A stretch of 64,000 bases of DNA, from assembly GCA_949317995.1 (NCBI GenBank), contig OX439046.1, positions 77,097,434-77,161,433 of the forward strand. The letters are read 5' to 3'. The position numbers were made by a program, and so were the translations under genes. Source of the stretch: Acholoe squamosa (taxonomy: Eukaryota; Annelida; Polychaeta; Phyllodocida; Polynoidae). Below the pieces are notes generated by a model. That model was not told where the DNA came from, made no database searches, and saw only the letters and a list, made by a program, of their open reading frames with translations. Below, in pieces: positions 34,979-46,337 of this stretch (position 1 is its first letter; each line of letters starts with the position of its first letter).

Positions 34979-36497
34979 GGTCGGTATGATGCACCAATGA
35001 AGTGCTGGTGAGACGTCTCACCAACACTTCATGCTGTGCATCATACCAACCCCTCGTGGGGTGTATGAATATGGTAAGGTCGGTATGATGCACCAATGAA
35101 GTGCTGGTGAGACGTCTCACCAACACTTCATGCTGTGCATCATACCAACCCCTCGTGGGGTGTATGAATATGGTAAGGTCGGTATGATGCACCAATGAAG
35201 TGTTGGTGAGACGTCTCACCAACACTTCATGCTGTGCATCATACCGACCCCTCGTGGGGTGTATGAATATGGTAAGGTCGACATGATGCCGTTACCAACC
35301 TGAGCTCCATTCATCCATCATACCGACCCCTCATGGGGTGTATGAATATGGTAAGGTCGACATGATGCCGTTACCAACCTGAGCTCCATTCATCCATCAT
35401 GGCGACCCCTCATGGGGTGTATGAATATGGTAAGGTCGGAATGATGCCGCTACCAACCTGGGCTCCATTCATCCATCATGGCGACCCCTCATGGGGTGTA
35501 TGAATATGGTAAGGTCGGCATAATGCTGTTACCAACCATTCATCCATCATGGCGACCCTCATGGGTGTATGAATATGGTAAGGTCGGCATAATGCTGTTA
35601 CCAACCATTCATCCATCATGGCGACCCTCATGGGTGTATGAATATGGTAAGGTCGGCATAATGCTGTTACCAACCATTCATCCATCATGGCGACCCTCAT
35701 GGGTGTATGAATATGGTAAGGTCGGCATAATGCTGTTACCAACTATTCATCCATCATGGCGACCCCTCATGGGGTGTATGAATATGGTAAGGTCGGCATA
35801 ATGCTGTTACCAACCATTCATCCATCATGGCGACCCCTCATGGGGTGTATTAATATGGTAAGGTCGACATGATGCCGTTACCAACCATTCATCCATCATG
35901 GCGACCCCTCATGGGGTGTATTGATATGGTAAGGTCGACATGATGCCGTTACTAACCATTCATCCATCATGGCGACCCCTCATGGGGTGTATTGATATAG
36001 TAAGGTCGGTATGATGCCGTTACCAACCATTCATCCATCATGGCGACCCCTCATGGGGTGTATTGATATGGTAAGGTCGACATGATGCCGTTACCAACCA
36101 TTCATCCATCATGGCGACCCCTCATGGGGTGTATTGATATGGTAAGGTCGACATGATGCCGTTACCAACCATTCATCCATCATGGCGACCCCTCATGGGA
36201 TGTATGAATATGGTAAGGTCGACATGATGCCGTTACCAACCATTCATCTATCATGGCGACCCCTCATGGGGTGTATGAATACGGTAAGGTCAGAATGATG
36301 CCGCTACCAACCTGGGCTCCATTCATCCATCATGGCAACCCCTCATGGGGTGTTTTAATATGGTAAGGTTGGCATGATGCCGTTAAAAACCTGGGCTATA
36401 TTCATCCATCATGGCGACCCCTCATGGGGTGTTTTAATATGGTAAGGTCGACATGATGCCGCTACCAACCTGGGCTGTATTCATCCATCATGGCGAC
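34979..36497. repeat. Family-A-derived array with stepwise unit length (99/79/69/71/79 bp)
   Basis: Units measured from the recurrent GGTCG: three of 99 bp (from 34979), three of 79 (from 35276), three of 69 (from 35513), eight of 71 (from 35720), two of 79 (from 36288), then a last partial. 99-bp units carry the GAAGTGCTGGTGAGACGTCT hairpin; 79-bp units carry CCTGAGCTCCATTCATCC instead; 71-bp units lack 8 bp of that. 69-bp units lose one C and one G from the CCCCTCATGGGG stem together. The array ends in the family-A right terminus. Confidence 0.96.
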
Positions 36498-36543
36498 CAA
36501 TGGGCATAAATGCATTTTTAATACATCAGCGGCCCTTAAAGGG
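36498..36543. mobile_element. Family-A right terminus closing the 99-to-69-bp array
   Basis: CAATGGGCATAAATGC, then AATACATCAGCGGCCCTTAA and AGGGA. Its direct continuation from the last array unit shows that the array is internal to, or derived from, a family-A element. No left terminus is visible at 34979. Confidence 0.75.
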
Positions 36544-37240
36544 AACATTGCTTCTAATACCCCTGATTGTACATTAGGTTAATACTGAATTGGCGAATAG
36601 GATCTTTTCAAGTTGGGGGTGAATGATACAAATATACCCAGGGTGTGCCTTAAAGATGTTAAGTATTACGGTAAGTGCATTTATACAACAATTGATGATA
36701 ACACAAAAACAGTGTGCTCAGAGTGGAAGTCTAAGTAGACACACTGTAAAACATAACTTTAATTAAATCTACCAGGGATGCTCGTAGAGCTGAACAGTTA
36801 CCCACTGTAATTGTATTGTAGTGAACCAGTGTAGTTGTTACATTAAGAACCACCAGGTGGCAGTATGGTGATACATGGATATGTAGGAAATAACGCCCCA
36901 TCTGTGCCAACTTTGGGGCAAGGATTTTGCCATCATTTTGCCATTTATTTCACAGTGATGTGCAAAACCTGCTGCTCAGACAGGGTGAGATTAGTCCTGT
37001 CAGCTGTGCTGTGGTATGGTGTAGTGTGGGGCTATAATCTAATGACTGCTTGTAAGTTCTGTGCGCCTTGTAGACGCAGGGTCATATATAATAAATGGTG
37101 ATCCTGCGGTACCACTACACAAGACGGAATATGTCTAGCCGTCCCAACCCACTACTGACATACCCACATACAGCCTACTGCCTTGTGTCTTATAGCAGAT
37201 TCTCAAAGAAGCACATATAAAAATGGGGTCAGACCCATAT
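36544..37240. other. No recognisable feature
   Basis: A 78-codon plus-strand open frame at 36865-37101 has no recognised domain. Confidence 0.45.
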
Positions 37241-37474
37241 CGTCGCCTCAGTGCAACAAGATTGTATCTGTATATTTCAAGTTTTGCAGGAGAGGCAAAA
37301 GATGTGTTGCAATCACTATAGCACACCCAGCACAGCCGTTCTGCATTGAGGCCTGTAGACATATTTATCATAGATAGAGCCTCAATACTTCTCTAGAAGG
37401 TAGATAAGGGTCAATAGATATTAAAACAGAAGATAACTCAATTTTGCCAAAATGTCAGGTACAACCTTTATCGA
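37241..37474. mobile_element. Family-C MITE, copy C4
   Basis: CGTCGCCTCAGTGCAACAAG at the left, then TTTTGCAGGAGAGGCAAAAG, GCCTGTAGACATATTTATCA and AACAGAAGATAACTCAATTT as in C2, ending GTACAACCTTT. Confidence 0.65.
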
Positions 37475-38120
37475 ACCCCACTTTACCCCTGTAGAATCTG
37501 AGGAAAGCGTTTGGTTGATGTAATGGAGACCCACCCTTCTCCCCTCCTCCCACTGTCTGGTGCTCCTCACATAGACGCCACGTCATATAGGTGAAGATTT
37601 ACGCTGCTACTTTCCTTACCCGGTCTGAGACATGATATACAGCGGCCACACCAGGATCCTTGCCCAACTTCCTGCCACCTACACCACCCAGTTATTGACC
37701 ATATTGTTTATGGATATAAGGTGCCATAACGGGCGGTAGGCGCTAAGTGAATGGGCGGAAACCTGTTATTGGTAGTATTTGTACGCACACTATGGCATGT
37801 ATCGGCCTAACACATGACATGGTGTCTGGCTGTCGGTGAGAGAATAAGCCTCAATTCAATCTAATCCTGTCAGCAATTGTTGATTTCTACATTCTACATT
37901 CTGTGACAATCTCAAATTTGTAACAGATTGAAAATTTCAATTCGAACTTTCTTTACTCTTTAAAGGGACATCGCATCATTCTGTCCATGAAGAGTTAACG
38001 CTTTAGTGACAACAGGCTCGTGTTCATTTACTGCTTATGCAAACACACTACTAGCAGATAACTCGCTGATCCCAAATCAATGCATATATCACTCAGTATG
38101 TCAGACTGGCATATTGCATG
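37475..38120. other. No recognisable feature
   Basis: Unique sequence, moderately GC-rich at 37530-37700; no supported frame. Confidence 0.45.
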
Positions 38121-39215
38121 AAACTAGCCTAGTGCTCTGTTCATGCAGCTTCAAGGCATAAAGGGTTAAAACTAGCCTAGTGCTCTGTTCATGCAGCTCA
38201 AGGCAGAAAGGGTTAAAACTAGCCCAGTGCTCTGTTCATGCAGCTTCAAGGTATAAAGGGTTAAAACTAGCCTAGCGTCGTTCATGCAGCTTCAAGGCAG
38301 AAAGGGTTAAAACTAGCCTAGTGCTCTGTTCATGCAGCTTCAAGGCAGAAAGGGTTAAAACTAGCCTAGTGCTCTGTTCATGCAGCTCAAGGTATAAAGG
38401 GTTAAAACTAGCCTAGTGCTCTGTTCATGCAGCTCAAGGCATAAAGGGTTAAAACTAGCCTAGTGCTCTGTTCATGCAGCTTCAAGGCATAAAGGGTTAA
38501 AACTAGCCTAGTGCTCTGTTCATGCAGCTTCAAGGCAGAAAGGGTTAAAACTAGCCTAGTGCTCTGTTCATGCAGCTTCAAGGCAGAAAGGGTTAAAACT
38601 AGCCTAGTGCTCTGTTCATGCAGCTTCAAGGCATAAAGGGTTAAAACTAGCCTAGTGCTCTGTTCATGCAGCTTCAAGGCAGAAAGGGTTAAAACTAGCC
38701 TAGTGCTCTGTTCATGCAGCTTCAAGGCATAAAGGGTTAAAACTAGCCTAGTGCTCTGTTCATGCAGCTCAAGGCAGAAAGGGTTAAAACTAGCCTAGTG
38801 CTCTGTTCATGCAGCTCAAGGCATAAAGGGTTAAAACTAGCCTAGTGCTCTGTTCATGCAGCTTCAAGGCAGAAAGGGTTAAAACTAGCCTAGTGCTCTG
38901 TTCATGCAGCTTCAAGGTATAAAGGGTTAAAACTAGCCCAGTGCTCTGTTCATGCAGCTTCAAGGTATAAAGGGTTAAAACTAGCCCAGTGCTCTGTTCA
39001 TGCAGCTTCAAGGCAGAAAGGGTTAAAACTAGCCTAGTGCTCTGTTCATGCAGCTTCAAGGTATAAAGGGTTAAAACTAGCCTAGTGCTCTGTTCATGCA
39101 GCTTCAAGGCAGAAAGGGTTAAAACTAGCCTAGTGCTCTGTTCATGCAGCTTCAAGGTATAAAGGGTTAAAACTAGCCTAGTGCTCTGTTCATGCAGCTC
39201 AAGGCATAAAGGGTT
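38121..39215. repeat. 48-bp minisatellite, about 23 units
   Basis: Unit AAACTAGCCTAGTGCTCTGT, TCATGCAGCTTCAAGGCATA, AAGGGTTA. Some units lack one T (CAGCTCAAGG), making 47 bp. Minus-strand frames of 105 and 152 codons are array artefacts. The AAAGGGTTAA at each junction equals the outer end of family A, which may be coincidence. Confidence 0.98.
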
Positions 39216-40054
39216 AATTTGTGTAGTAAAGCACTGGACAGGATTCATAGTGCTACAAAAAGTTCCAGTTGAGCTGGCTGGTGAAAAGGCGCAGAGGGAT
39301 TCGACATTAGAACATGGCGAGGAGTCATTACGACTTCTTCAACACGCTTTGTGTTAAAGTTTCTTAACATTTTCATTTGTCAAACACGGGGAGCTTTGTT
39401 TGAGTTGGATTAGAACGTAAAGTAATTATGCCCACTTTTTAATGCCTTTGTTCAGTTTCCAACACAGACTTTTACAAAGTCCATTTAGAACTGTTGGAAA
39501 GTCAATGAAGTTGTCTGGTTGAGAATTCCATCTGAAGTTCTGAGTTTGGAAATAAGAGCTAACCACAAGTCTGTGGAAGGGAGTGTCTTAGTATAGACAA
39601 GACAAGAGTTTGACACATTTTAGAAATACTGGTTCAAAGAAATCAAATTTGATTTCAAATTCCCTGTATTTTCCCTGTGCCAAGGTAGATTTTTCTCGTG
39701 CATTAGAATGATTGTAGCAGTGTAGACACTGAGAACGTTGCCATTTTTATGCTGTTAAATCATCATTTCCTCCTATGCCTCAATAAAGTAAGTTTTTGAC
39801 ATTCAGCTTTATATCATATTTCTCAAAATCTTTTTCACATGTCAATTTTTCTATTCCCTCTCAGAGGATTAAAAACCTGGACTGTCTCACAAGATGAGTA
39901 CCAGGTGTTATGTAATGGATCCTAAAGTCTGCACTGAATGACAGGAATTGTCTCATTGAGTGTTGAAGCGATTTATATTGCAGGTAACTCGGAAAGGTTC
40001 ATACCAACAATTGTTTAGAGCTGTGGTAGTTGTTAAACCTATTAAATATTAAGC
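39216..40054. other. No recognisable feature
   Basis: AT-rich unique sequence. Confidence 0.5.
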
Positions 40055-40179
40055 TATTAATGTATTGATATTCAAGGACAAGGTGAGGTTTGCTGGAAAT
40101 AATCGCCCGACAGCGCAGCGGGAGGGCGATTATCTACCAGCTAACCTCACCGAGTCCTTGAATATCAATGCATTAATGC
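40055..40179. mobile_element. Foldback (hairpin) element
   Basis: Arms of about 50 bp face each other: TGTATTGATATTCAAGGAC, AAGGTGAGGTT and AATAATCGCCC on the left; GGGCGATTAT, AACCTCACC and GTCCTTGAATATCAATGCAT on the right, around a CGACAGCGCAGCGGGA loop. Confidence 0.75.
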
Positions 40180-40430
40180 GTTTATCGCACTTATTCATCC
40201 ATTATGTATTAATTTTTACCTTATAACCCCAGAATTAATCCATGAGAAGACATTTTGTAAGTGCATGCGATCCGCTCGCTTTGCCAAGCCGTCGTGGCCA
40301 TGTTGTCACTCTGCGCGACATACCTCAACCTTTACACACATTTTTCGGGTATAATCCAAGCGTGTCAAGCCCTGTTCTTCTAGCAGCGCCAAATATACGA
40401 TCTCTAGTTGGTGTTCGCCTACATTTTGTC

Positions 40431-40652
40431 TCCATTTTCTTCGAAATAAATAAGAATCCATTGATTTTCCATAACGATCCAACACACACGGCCCGGTACA
40501 GGGCCATTTAGTCTTGTTGACAAAGCGGATAGGTGCCCGGATGTACCTGACCTACTTTCGGCTGAACCCACTTCCGGCAAGGAGGTCAGCCGGGTCAGTC
40601 GCGTATCGCTATGGAAAATCAATGGATTCTTATTTATTTCGAAGAAAATGGA
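40431..40652. repeat. Inverted repeat, arms about 47 bp, spacer about 127 bp
   Basis: Left arm 40431-40477 (starts TCCATTTTCTTCGAAATAAA) and right arm 40605-40652 (ends TATTTCGAAGAAAATGGA) are near-perfect complements. The CpG-rich spacer carries CCGGGTCAG and CACACGGCCCGG. With the foldback at 40055 it may form one composite element (40055-40652). Confidence 0.85.
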
Positions 40653-40804
40653 GGAATTTGGCATGGCATGTTCATCTAGGATATCTAAGGATGTTTTCCT
40701 GTTAATAACTCCACCCGGCACCATTGGATTCTATGCTAACGAGGTCTGCAAACATCAGGTATGTCGGACAAATTTTTCATATCTTCCATGTGTATTTGGT
40801 TCTA

Positions 40805-40987
40805 CCACCGGTCGGCTTGGTATAGTGGACAGCGAGGTCGCCTCCTGCCACAGCGGCCGGGGAACGATTCCCCGTTGAACCCTAAACGGTTTTAACTGGA
40901 AAATGTATGGCAAGGGTGACTTTGTATCCTTCTCCAATTTATTAACTTGCTCAGGTTCTAACCAAGATCGTCTTACAAAAAAAAAGG
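40805..40987 (+). mobile_element. tRNA-derived SINE
   Basis: A-box-like TGGTATAGTGG and B-box-like GGGAACGATTCCC lie at normal tRNA spacing (40819-40875). The acceptor stem does not pair, so it is not a functional tRNA gene. An unrelated body follows and ends in an A-run at 40978-40986. The minus-strand 118-codon frame 40755-41111 lies antisense to it and is not a gene. Confidence 0.6.
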
Positions 40988-42060
40988 ACTCTGAGAATGT
41001 GGTTATACCCCGATAACCGAACGGGGTTATGACCAAAATGGCACTGTAGAGGCCAGAATCGTGAGATAACCCAGTATACTGTAGGGGACAGGATCTAGGT
41101 GACATCCGCACTGTTCTATAGAGGTGGTGCCTCCTGGTGAGTAAAGAGTGAACTAGGCAACCTGAAGGCTGGTAGCTGGCTCATATTTTAGGAGTGGAGG
41201 ACACAGGATGTACTTAACATAGGTGGACCAAGTATCATAATATCTCTCCCCTTTCAAAATATATTATCTATTGCTATATATTCATGTAATATTAAGTGTT
41301 AGAAAAATGCTATTATACACATTTATATGCTGCTATATTCAAAGCGGAATAAACCAAGAAGAACACACCATGGTATACAATATTGCCCCTTAGTTGGAAA
41401 CACCTCAGTTTCCCCTGCTAAATAATTAACAATGAGACCATCACCCTGCTCAAAAATGGCAGGAAATCTGACACCCTAAGCTAACCCCCATAGGAATACA
41501 TTGAATGCACAAAGCATCTTACACCCATTTTGAGATGACCTACTTTTTTTAAACCTTAATATCAGAAAGATAAGAACCGGATAACAGGTAACAATTACAT
41601 CTCTCTAATCCTGAATATGTACACTATTTCATGACAGGTTTCATTTTCTTTCATATTTAAGCATTTTCATGTTATTTGAGGTTGAAGAGAACAGGACACC
41701 TTGTGCTGACACTGGGGAAGCTGTGAGCTACCCCGCAGTGACAGCACAGGGTAAGAACAGGGATGCACCAAGTTAACAGCAGTGCCATGCAATGGTGGCA
41801 GTGTCGTATCCCAGTAGTCGGACCATCCCAGAAGTCGTTCGGAACTTTCAAATAATAAATTTGAACTTTACCCGTTTCATAATTCTATGGCGTAGGGACA
41901 GTATCATTAGGGTTGTTGTCCTTTCAAATTCTATAAGAAGAGAGGGATGTTATATATCTTTATTACACGATTTCTGTGATTTTGGGTGCTTTTTCTGGAT
42001 ATTACTATTCTGATACCTGTCGATATTGCACACCATGATGCATGCATCATGACCTTGGTA
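40988..42060. other. No recognisable feature
   Basis: AT-rich unique sequence. A small GATAACCGAACGGGGTTAT hairpin lies near 41012-41030. Confidence 0.45.
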
Positions 42061-42067
42061 AGGTGTG

Positions 42068-42117
42068 CTGTTATCCATGGATAACAGACACCTAGTGCTG
42101 TTATCCATGGATAACAG
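42068..42117. repeat. Perfect 20-bp palindrome, twice
   Basis: CTGTTATCCATGGATAACAG is self-complementary over all 20 bases and occurs at 42068-42087 and 42098-42117, separated by 10 bp. Confidence 0.95.
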
Positions 42118-42171
42118 GAATAACTTAAATGTCATATGTCACATGTTAAAACCTACGAGAATTCTATTGCC

Positions 42172-42243
42172 AAGGGCAGGGGTCGAACCCATACCCTCCT
42201 GATCGGAAGAGCAGCTCCCTATGCATTGCGCCAGAGGGAGACG
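42172..42243 (-). mobile_element. tRNA-derived SINE-like sequence
   Basis: On the minus strand, A-box-like TGGCGCAATGC and B-box-like GGGTTCGACCCC are spaced as in a tRNA, with CTTCCGA where an anticodon loop would lie. The anticodon and acceptor stems fail to pair, so a degenerate SINE head or tRNA pseudogene is preferred over a tRNA gene. Confidence 0.5.
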
Positions 42244-42817
42244 AGAAAGAGTGTGTTTGCCTGTATATATACAATGCCATAGGTTCTACCTGGTTAGGGG
42301 AGGTCACTTACATATAACTAATATACATTTAATGTGTGAAAATAGTCTGCAGTCTTGGTTGTGACCCCCCCCCCCCACCATACAGTGGCCAGAGCTGCCT
42401 CTCCCATAGCCGCGACAGCAGTGATAAAGCTGGACGCGTTCACAGCAAACCAGCAGCTGCCGGGTGGCCATATGGATACGACATCGCACTCATGGTCTGG
42501 CACAGGTGTTTGCTCTACCTTTTTCGCAGTGCAGAATCTTTTCAACTTGTATTTATTTATTGATATTATATTGATTTTTTTTATTGATTATTTATTAATT
42601 AATGCCTAACATGTGACTCGCCTCATGCTTTATTGGTTCATACATCTGACTCGTATATAGTATAGAATAATACAAATGTAAAAATGTAAACTAATGAGGA
42701 AGACACTACAGTTTGTATTTATTGCATAATATAATTAATAGAAAATAATGTTGCCTGTAAGGGGTTATTGTTTCGCATGATTGATAAAACATCAGGTTCA
42801 ATGGTTGCCTATAAAGT
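42244..42817. other. No recognisable feature
   Basis: A C-run near 42366-42376 and AT-rich sequence after 42540. Short open frames only. Confidence 0.45.
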
Positions 42818-43305
42818 GCTATCATTACGCAGCTCTAGGCGAGTTCTGAGTGGGGTTGGATTGAGGCATGTTGACTGGACAGTGTACAGGCTATCATTAC
42901 GCAGCTCTAGGCGAGTTCTGAGTGGGGTTGGATTGGGGCATGTTGACTGGACAGTGTACAGGCTATCATTACGCAGCTCTAGGCGAGTTCTGAGTGGGGT
43001 TGGATTGGGGCATGTTGACTGGACAGTGTACAGGCTATCATTACGCAGCTCTAGGCGAGTTCTGAGTGGGGTTGGATTGGGGCATGTTGACTGGACAGTG
43101 TACATGCTATCATTACGCAGCTCTAGGCGAGTTCTGAGTGGGGTTGGATTGGGGCATGTTGACTGGACAGTGTACAGGCTATCATTACGCAGCTCTAGTC
43201 GAGTTCTGAGTGGGAAGGGCGGGTTGGATTGGGGCATGTTGACTGGACAGTGTACAGGCTATCATACGCAGCTCTAGGCATGTTCTGAGTGGGGAGGGTG
43301 GGGAG
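42818..43305. repeat. 72-bp minisatellite, about 6.8 units
   Basis: Unit GCTATCATTACGCAGCTCTA, GGCGAGTTCTGAGTGGGGTT, GGATTGGGGCATGTTGACTG, GACAGTGTACAG. The last two units carry G-rich inserts (GGGAAGGGCGGG). Stop-free in one frame on each strand, giving artefactual 169- and 142-codon frames. Confidence 0.97.
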
Positions 43306-43721
43306 GTCAGTAGACTTGCATATTCTATTTTTACCAAAGCCTAGGCTTATACAAACACATAGTATTGCATTTTTTGTCACACAGCATGCGAAGAAGGCTT
43401 GGGTCTAGTCTTTGTATGACGTAGGCTAGTAGTAGTGCCACCAGACCCATGAACTCATTCAAAATAAGAATAGGTGCATGTACGTTCATAGGATTACTAT
43501 GGGTAAATAAAAAATAGTTTGCTTTTAGGAGACCTACAACACTGAAAGAAAGTCTAAATGTGCTAGAATGTCCACCATCCTGTATTGACGTATATATGCC
43601 AGAATTTCCTATAGGAAATCTGGCAATTAATGAGCAATTAGCGTGCTTAATGAGGAGTAAGGTGCTGAAAAGGAGCCATCTAGCGGTAACAGGGGACCAG
43701 GGGGACGGGGCGGGTTAGGGG
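43306..43721. other. No recognisable feature
   Basis: Unique sequence with one inverted pair (CCAGAATTTCC/GGAAATCTGG near 43600-43625). Confidence 0.4.
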
Positions 43722-44075
43722 ATAAGCCTTTACGGGCTGCTGATGCAGGAGTGCTTCATGCCCATTGGTCATCATGATGCACCAATGAAGTGCTGGTGAG
43801 ACTGCTCACCAGCACTTCATTCTGACCCTCCGAGACTGTATCGATCGGCATGATGCATGAATGCAGCCCTGGTTAGTTGCTGGGCAAGTTACTCTCCAGA
43901 TGCATTGGTGCATCATGATGACAAGAAAAGATGTGTCTGGAGGCATCATGCTGCATTGGTGCATCATGCTGCATTGGTGCATTATGCTGCATTGGTGCAT
44001 CATGCTGCATTGGTGCGCCATGCAAAGGAACATGAAATTGGAGGCACCATGCAGCCCTGCCAAGGGTTAGCAGGG
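43722..44075. mobile_element. Family-A element, left end present, with 18-bp internal array
   Basis: Left end TAAGCCTTTACGGGCTGCTG, GCCCATTGGTCATCATGATG, then the GAAGTGCTGGTGAGACTGCT hairpin and GATGCATGAATGCAGCCCTG. At 43943-44022 GCATCATGCTGCATTGGT (18 bp) repeats about 4.5 times. The right end is not recognisable. Confidence 0.75.
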
Positions 44076-44804
44076 AGGTAGTTTGGGATGACGGTGGGGG
44101 GGGGGGCTGCCAGGAGGGAATAGCGAGACGTGCGAACAAGTAATACGCCTCATGGAACTCTCCACTTTATCTTACCTGGAGGCTAGAAAAGCAATCTACT
44201 TCCGCTGCCAACAACGATGTAGCCTATAATTGACATTAATGAGCTGTTAACTGAATCCTCAATGTGGATGTGTTTTAAAGGGAGCTGGTATATGAGGTAA
44301 AGGGCCACTTGGAAGATGCACATACAAGACAGTGTGATATGGACCTTTTTTTTTTTTTTATGGTATACTTTGGTTACTGAATTCTGTGCATTATTCGAGC
44401 TCGGTGGGTAGAAAAGTGCCCGTAATGTAGGGTGGTGGCCAGTTTAAGTACACGGGCACTTATTTATTTCAATACCCCTTGTACCACTGGCCCTTATTTG
44501 AGACCTATACTTATTTGATGTTTTCAGTACCCCTTTTGCTTCATGCCTTATTCGATACCGAAGCTTATTTTAGACCCGGGCGCTTCACGGCCCATTATGG
44601 TACCCAAAATATTTGAAAAACAGGTCACCAATAAGTCTAGAGCTCCACATGTGTAATATGGGAATGTTGTTTTTTCAGTGTTCTGAATACTGGCTATGTA
44701 GAATCAGTCAATCAATTCTGTTTAGGGAATTGGATTGACTCCACCCAACCCGCCAATGATGGAGTTATATATTGAGGATTCAGGTCCACACCCCGAAATT
44801 TTGA
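44076..44804. other. No recognisable feature
   Basis: G-run at 44096-44107 and a T-run at 44347-44359. No supported gene. Confidence 0.45.
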
Positions 44805-44960
44805 ATTCTGCTGGTTCTTCTTAAAGTGGTAAAACACACTGATAAGACATAGTATGATGGGTACCTTTTCCTTGGATAACATCCACTTCCAGGGACAGGC
44901 TGGTTCCATCTTATCAGCTCTTATCAGTGCATGTTGCCAGAAACCAGCTCTAGCCTCACT
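44805..44960 (-). repeat. Dispersed repeat family F, copy F2
   Basis: Reverse-strand relative of 21660-21800. On the minus strand it reads AGCCTGTCCCTGGAAGTGG, AAGGTACCCATCAT, GTCTTATCAGTGTG and AACCAGCAGAATTC. Confidence 0.6.
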
Positions 44961-45003
44961 TAGACCCCATAAAGTATCTCACCATGTCATCTAGAAAACC
45001 AGT

Positions 45004-45180
45004 TACCGTAAATCCTCGCGTATAGGACGCCCCTCGCATATATTTTGCTCATTTTAGTACTGTTCGATAGTATGAAATCCTCGCCTATAAGACGCACCCA
45101 GACTTGGGCTAGGTCCTAAAGGACACAGATGATGTAATTCTGGTCCATAAGCCGCGTCCTATACGCGAGGATTTACGGTA
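45004..45180. mobile_element. Family-B MITE, 177 bp, perfect 27-bp TIRs
   Basis: Left arm begins TACCGTAAATCCTCGCGTAT; the right arm is its exact complement over 27 bp, ending ATTTACGGTA at 45180. TA at both termini fits a TA target (Tc1/mariner-like, inference). The interior has a second CCTATAAGACGCACCC motif. Perfect TIRs suggest a recent insertion. The 50-bp array begins 9 bp after the right end. Confidence 0.9.
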
Positions 45181-45189
45181 GTATCAAAC

Positions 45190-46260
45190 CCATGAATGCA
45201 GCCCTGGGAGTGTATCAGTCCATGATGTGTCAGCATGATACATGAATGCAGCCCTGGGAGTGTATCAGTCCATGATGGGGTCAGCATGATGCATGAATGC
45301 AGCCCTGGGAGTGTATCAGTCCATGATGGGTCAGCATGATACATGAATACAGCCCTGGGAGTGTATCAGTCCATGATGGGTCTGCATGATGCATGAATGC
45401 AGCCCTGGGAGTGTATCAGTCCATGATGGGGACAGCATGATGCATGAATGCAGCCCTGGGAGTGTATCAGCCCCATAGGGTCAGCATGATACATGAATGC
45501 AGCCCTGGGAGTGTATCAGCCCATGATGGGTCAGCATGATACATGAATGCAGCCCTGGGAGTGTATCAGCCCCATGATGGGTCAGCATGATGCATGAATG
45601 CAGCCCTGGGAGTGTATCAGCCCCATAGGGTCAGCATGATACATGAATGCAGCCCTGGGAGTGTATCAGCCCATAGGGTCAGCAAGATGCATGAATGCAG
45701 CCCTGGGAGTGTATCAGTCCATGATGGTGTCAGCATGATGCATGAATGCAGCCCTATGAGTGTATCAGTCCATGATGGGTCAGCATGATACATGCATGCA
45801 GCCCTGGGAGTGTATCAGCCCATGATGGGTCAGCATGATGCATGAATGCAGCCCTGGGAGTGTATCAGTCCATGATGGGGTCAGCATGATACATGAATGC
45901 AGCCCTGGGAGTGTATCAGTCCATGATGGGTCTACATGATGCATGAATGCAGCCCTGGGAGTGTATCAGTCCATGATGGGGTCAGCATGATACATGAATA
46001 CAGGCCTGGGAGTGTATCAGCCCCATAGGGTCAGCATGATGCATGAATGCAGCCCTGGGAGTGTATCAGCCCATGATGGGGTCAGCATGATGCATGAATG
46101 CAGCCCTGGGAGTGTATCAGCCCATGATGGGGTCAGCATGATGCATGAATGCAGCCCTGGGAGTGTATCAGTCCATGATGGGGTCAGCATGATGCATGAA
46201 TGCAGCCCTGGGAGTGTATCAGCCCATGATGGGGTCAGAATGATGCATGAATGCAGCCAT
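45190..46260. repeat. 50-bp minisatellite of family-A interior, about 21 units
   Basis: Unit CATGAATGCAGCCCTGGGAG, TGTATCAGTCCATGATGGGT, CAGCATGATG; lengths 47-51 because of GGGG/GGG and CCATAGGG/CCATGATGGG variants. CATGATGCATGAATGCAGCC also occurs in the single family-A copy at 43849-43868, so the unit is part of that element. Confidence 0.96.
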
Positions 46261-46337
46261 GACAAGCATTTCTGCATCAAAATACATGTACCAGAAGCAA
46301 CATGCATTAAAGCACCATCCAGTTCTTACAGGGTTTA
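46261..46337. mobile_element. Degenerate family-A right terminus after the 50-bp array
   Basis: GCATTAAAGCACCATCCAGT, then TCTTACAGGGTTTA parallels the family-A right end (ATTAATGCATCAGCGG, CCCTTACAGGGTTAA). Confidence 0.45.

Noticed and set aside
28530..39215. CRISPR-like regular repeats
   Set aside because: Units are contiguous with no unique spacers, and the genome context is animal.
40805..40880. Functional tRNA gene
   Set aside because: A and B boxes are present, but acceptor and anticodon stems do not pair and a SINE body with an A-run follows.
42172..42243. tRNA gene on the minus strand
   Set aside because: Good B box but unpaired acceptor and anticodon stems.
21544..44909. Conserved peptide-like similarity (KVPI and CLIS motifs) between 21.7 kb and 44.8 kb
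   Set aside because: DNA similarity covers more than the frame and most differences are replacements, so a dispersed repeat is the simpler reading.
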